This document shows positions 49,757 through 51,351 of a stretch of 51,351 bases of DNA, piece by piece. This DNA comes from Pseudomonadales bacterium (GTDB lineage Bacteria > Pseudomonadota > Gammaproteobacteria > Pseudomonadales > DC-out160): NCBI GenBank assembly GCA_016765265.1, contig JAESQG010000001.1:1-51351 (forward strand). The letters run 5' to 3'. The notes under the pieces were generated by a model. It did not search any database, was not told where the DNA came from, and worked only from the letters and a program-made list of their open reading frames with translations. How positions within the stretch are numbered: the first letter of the stretch is position 1; each line of letters begins with the position of its first letter. A program made the position numbers and the translations under genes.

Positions 49757-49810
49757 ATGACCCGCCAAATACTCACACTCGCATTCTGGGCATTCCTCGC
49801 CCTCTGCTAA
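49757..49810 (+). CDS. 17-aa hydrophobic peptide
   Basis: ATG 49757 to TAA 49810 encodes MTRQILTLAFWAFLALC. Basic start and hydrophobic run ending in Cys resemble a minimal signal or leader peptide. Translation is uncertain. Confidence 0.3.
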   Translation: MTRQILTLAFWAFLALC

Positions 49811-49824
49811 AAAGGATCTGGACC

Positions 49825-50001
49825 ATGATCGACCACCCCCCCGCCCTATTTACCGAACAAGCCGCCCGCGACCTCGCCGCCAAGCTCAACGCCGACCCCG
49901 CCGACGATTGGCACTACGCCCCAAAGCCACCACCAGGCGGGCGCGGATTGTGGATTCTGGCAATCTTTGACGAATCGCGGGATTTTGTCGGCTATATGTG
50001 A
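49825..50001 (+). CDS. Small conserved-looking protein (58 aa)
   Basis: ATG 49825 with AAAGGATC upstream. Sequence FTEQAARDLAAKLNADPADD, WHYAP then GLWILAIFDESRDFVGY follows a pattern common to short phage and bacterial proteins of unknown function (helix, then two strands ending in FVGY). Confidence 0.7.
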   Translation: MIDHPPALFTEQAARDLAAKLNADPADDWHYAPKPPPGGRGLWILAIFDESRDFVGYM

Positions 50002-50007
50002 TACAAT
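49999..50007 (+). promoter_or_regulatory. Possible extended -10 promoter before the clamp-like gene
   Basis: TGATACAAT (49999-50007) is a TGn extended -10 with TACAAT, overlapping the previous stop and ~90 nt before the start at 50096. No clear -35. Confidence 0.35.
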
Positions 50008-50095
50008 GAACCGTCAAGCCGCCGACCTCTGAAACGGGATCGGCGACATTCTGAAACCAAACCGCCCGAAAACCGGGCAGAAATGAGGATCTGAT

Positions 50096-50833
50096 ATGAA
50101 AACAACAATCACCTTGCCGAATACCCTTTCGCATTGCATAAGCCGCGAGAATGGCCGATATGCGATTGAGGGATTGAATCTCATCATCAAAGACGGGAAG
50201 GGATCGGTAGCCGCCACAAACGGGCGGATTTTGTGTGTCCGTGATATCGGCGAGATCGACGGCGAAAACTCGCACGCGATCATTGCCTCCGATACGATCG
50301 GCAAGAACCCCACCAAAAACGCCAAATACTACCAAATCAGTATCGACGGCGACACGGTAGGCGGATTCGTAAAAACTGGACAAACCGTATCGAAACAAAT
50401 GATCGGTAAGGATCACAAGCCCAAAGACGGCGACCTCGGGCAGACTTCTAGATTCGTCGAAGGATCATTTCCACCTGTAAGCGATATTCACCCGTCCGAT
50501 ACCGAATACCAAGCCTTTTGCGTAAACCCCAACCTTCTCAACGCTCTAGCCCAAGCCGTACAAGGAGAACCGTACGAATCGCAGGGCGTTGTGCTGCTTG
50601 TGCCGATCAATCCTGACGACACCCGAGCAATCAATCTTGACACCGAACTGGGCAGCGACAAGGATCGTGGGCTTTACACCCGAGCCCAAACCCCAAAACC
50701 CGCGTTTATGGTCGGCACCGATAAGAAGTGCGCGGGTGCCATCATGCCAATCAGTCCAGCGGACGAATCACACGGGCACGGATACGCATCAATCGCCCGA
50801 AATCTGATCCTGAACCACACCCCCGCCAGGTGA
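50096..50833 (+). CDS. DNA polymerase sliding-clamp-like protein
   Basis: 245 aa with a GAGGATC site. The N-terminal part (IKDGKGSVAATNGRILCVRDI) matches the clamp 'ATDGhRLa' strand-turn. The centre has EGSFPPVSDIHP and FCVNPNLLNALAQAVQGE, which matches the FP...I-P.../.. LL.AL..v of DnaN domain 2. The end has VGTDKKCAGAIMPI like the closing MPM of DnaN. At 245 aa it is shorter than bacterial DnaN (~370 aa), so it may have two domains and another oligomeric state. Likely tethers host polymerase to phage DNA, or competes with the host clamp. Confidence 0.7.
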   Translation: MKTTITLPNTLSHCISRENGRYAIEGLNLIIKDGKGSVAATNGRILCVRDIGEIDGENSHAIIASDTIGKNPTKNAKYYQISIDGDTVGGFVKTGQTVSKQMIGKDHKPKDGDLGQTSRFVEGSFPPVSDIHPSDTEYQAFCVNPNLLNALAQAVQGEPYESQGVVLLVPINPDDTRAINLDTELGSDKDRGLYTRAQTPKPAFMVGTDKKCAGAIMPISPADESHGHGYASIARNLILNHTPAR

Positions 50834-50923
50834 ACCCAAAGCCCCCATTCTGGCAGCGAAAGCCGCCCGGATGGTTTCACCCCGCCAATCAAGGATGGGG
50901 TTTCTCAAACGAAAGGATAGAAT

Positions 50924-51259
50924 ATGATCCGTGGACTTCTCAAAGAAATCATTGCCGAAGAACTTGGCGCAACGCTTTCAAAATCGAATAAACCAGAATC
51001 AAACTCCCAATTTTCCGGACGAATGATCGTGGTCCTCGACAAGGGGTTTATCTACTTCGGAGATATCGAAATCGTCGGCGATACAATCGTTGGGCGAAAC
51101 GGCGGGAATATCCGGTACTACTCTGAACCGGACGGTGGACTTGCACGCCTCACCTCGCATCAGCCTTCGGAAAAAACAAAGATTGATCCATGCAAAAAAT
51201 GGGTAGCCCCATTCAATCTTGTAAAAAACGCGATTGATATTCAAGAAGGGGGAATCTAA
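50924..51259 (+). CDS. Hypothetical protein
   Basis: 111 aa with AAAGGATAG. Helical start (LLKEIIAEELGATL), beta core (MIVVLDKGFIYFGDIEIV) and a loop ending in KKWVAPFNL. Its stop overlaps the start of the repeat gene (TAATG). Unknown. Confidence 0.65.
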   Translation: MIRGLLKEIIAEELGATLSKSNKPESNSQFSGRMIVVLDKGFIYFGDIEIVGDTIVGRNGGNIRYYSEPDGGLARLTSHQPSEKTKIDPCKKWVAPFNLVKNAIDIQEGGI

Positions 51260-51351
51260 TGCCACTAGCTGATATTCCAAAGACCAGGTGCGGGCACGGG
51301 GACGGGTACGGGTACGGGACGGGGACGGGGACCGGGTACGGGGACGGGTAC
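51259..51351 (+). CDS. Gly-Asp/Gly-Tyr repeat protein, N-terminal part (runs off right end)
   Basis: ATG 51259 overlaps the previous stop. The protein starts MPLADIPKTRCGHGDGYGYG and is then GD, GY and GT dipeptides. It stays open to base 51351, ending on a complete codon, and is in phase with the open frame at base 1, so it is one gene split by the window ends. Confidence 0.6.
   Translation, partial: MPLADIPKTRCGHGDGYGYGTGTGTGYGDGY
51293..51351 (+). repeat. GGGKAC-type hexamer repeat, right end
   Basis: Hexamers of GGGTAC, GGGGAC, GGGACG and GGGACC. Same class as 1-96, suggesting the ends join. Confidence 0.85.

Noticed and set aside
50830..50991. 53-aa frame from a GTG overlapping the clamp stop
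   Set aside because: Its second half overlaps the 50924 gene in another frame, and the sequence is Pro/Trp-rich low-confidence; there is no independent support.
1..51351. Diversity-generating retroelement or insertion sequence
   Set aside because: No reverse transcriptase, template/variable repeat pair, transposase or terminal inverted repeats were seen.

Overview
This window is almost certainly the whole genome, or nearly the whole genome, of a tailed dsDNA bacteriophage. It carries a terminase large subunit, portal, scaffold-like and capsid genes, a run of virion genes and a separate early/replication operon, with almost no gaps between genes. Lipobox lipoproteins suggest a diderm host, and strong Shine-Dalgarno sites and sigma70-like promoters suggest an ordinary bacterial one; I cannot name it. 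No tail tube or tape measure is recognisable and there are two very long ejection-type proteins (544 and 1637 aa), so a short-tailed (podovirus-like) particle is my inference. Both window ends lie in the same GGGTAC/GGGGAC hexamer repeat. The open frame entering it on the right (51259) continues in frame on the left to a stop at 127-129, so the molecule is probably circular or circularly permuted and was cut inside a low-complexity gene.

Layout. (1) 1-3376, plus strand: the end of the Gly-Asp/Gly-Tyr repeat gene, an entericidin-like lipoprotein, a pentapeptide NTG-repeat gene made of 15-bp units, a small helix-turn-helix protein, a 2OG-Fe(II) oxygenase-like protein and a small serine recombinase with a degenerate active site. 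(2) 3465-12969: packaging and head genes behind a sigma70-like promoter: TerL with a long N-terminal extension, a GroES-like cochaperonin, portal, scaffold, major capsid protein and probable decoration proteins. (3) 12983-26486: connector, tail, fibre and ejection proteins, often joined by ATGA or GTGA overlaps. (4) 26536-31491: lipoprotein, membrane protein, TIM-barrel-like hydrolase, beta-helix tailspike-like protein and SGNH-hydrolase-like protein. (5) 31492-31872: convergent non-coding region. (6) 31873-48342, minus strand: a long early operon with SSB, RusA-like resolvase, DNA methyltransferase, SF2 helicase, ParB-like protein, ERF annealing protein, YqaJ-type exonuclease, many small proteins, a stand-alone HisRS-like catalytic core, a TyrRS-like enzyme and two tRNA loci. 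(7) 48343-48810: divergent regulatory region with perfect palindromes. (8) 48811-51351, plus strand: small early genes and a sliding-clamp-like protein.

The phage has a full recombination set and its own SSB and clamp-like protein, but no recognisable DNA polymerase or primase, so it probably borrows the host replisome; DnaA-box-like sequences fit that. The most unusual content is translational: an initiator-like tRNA(CAU) with a 1:72 mismatch and three G:C pairs closing the anticodon loop, a second tRNA-like gene with an enlarged anticodon arm, a TyrZ-type TyrRS-like protein with altered pocket residues, a 220-aa HisRS catalytic core without an anticodon-binding domain, and an RMF-like small protein. 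A composite palindromic element occurs three times with the same geometry and is a candidate binding site for a phage regulator.
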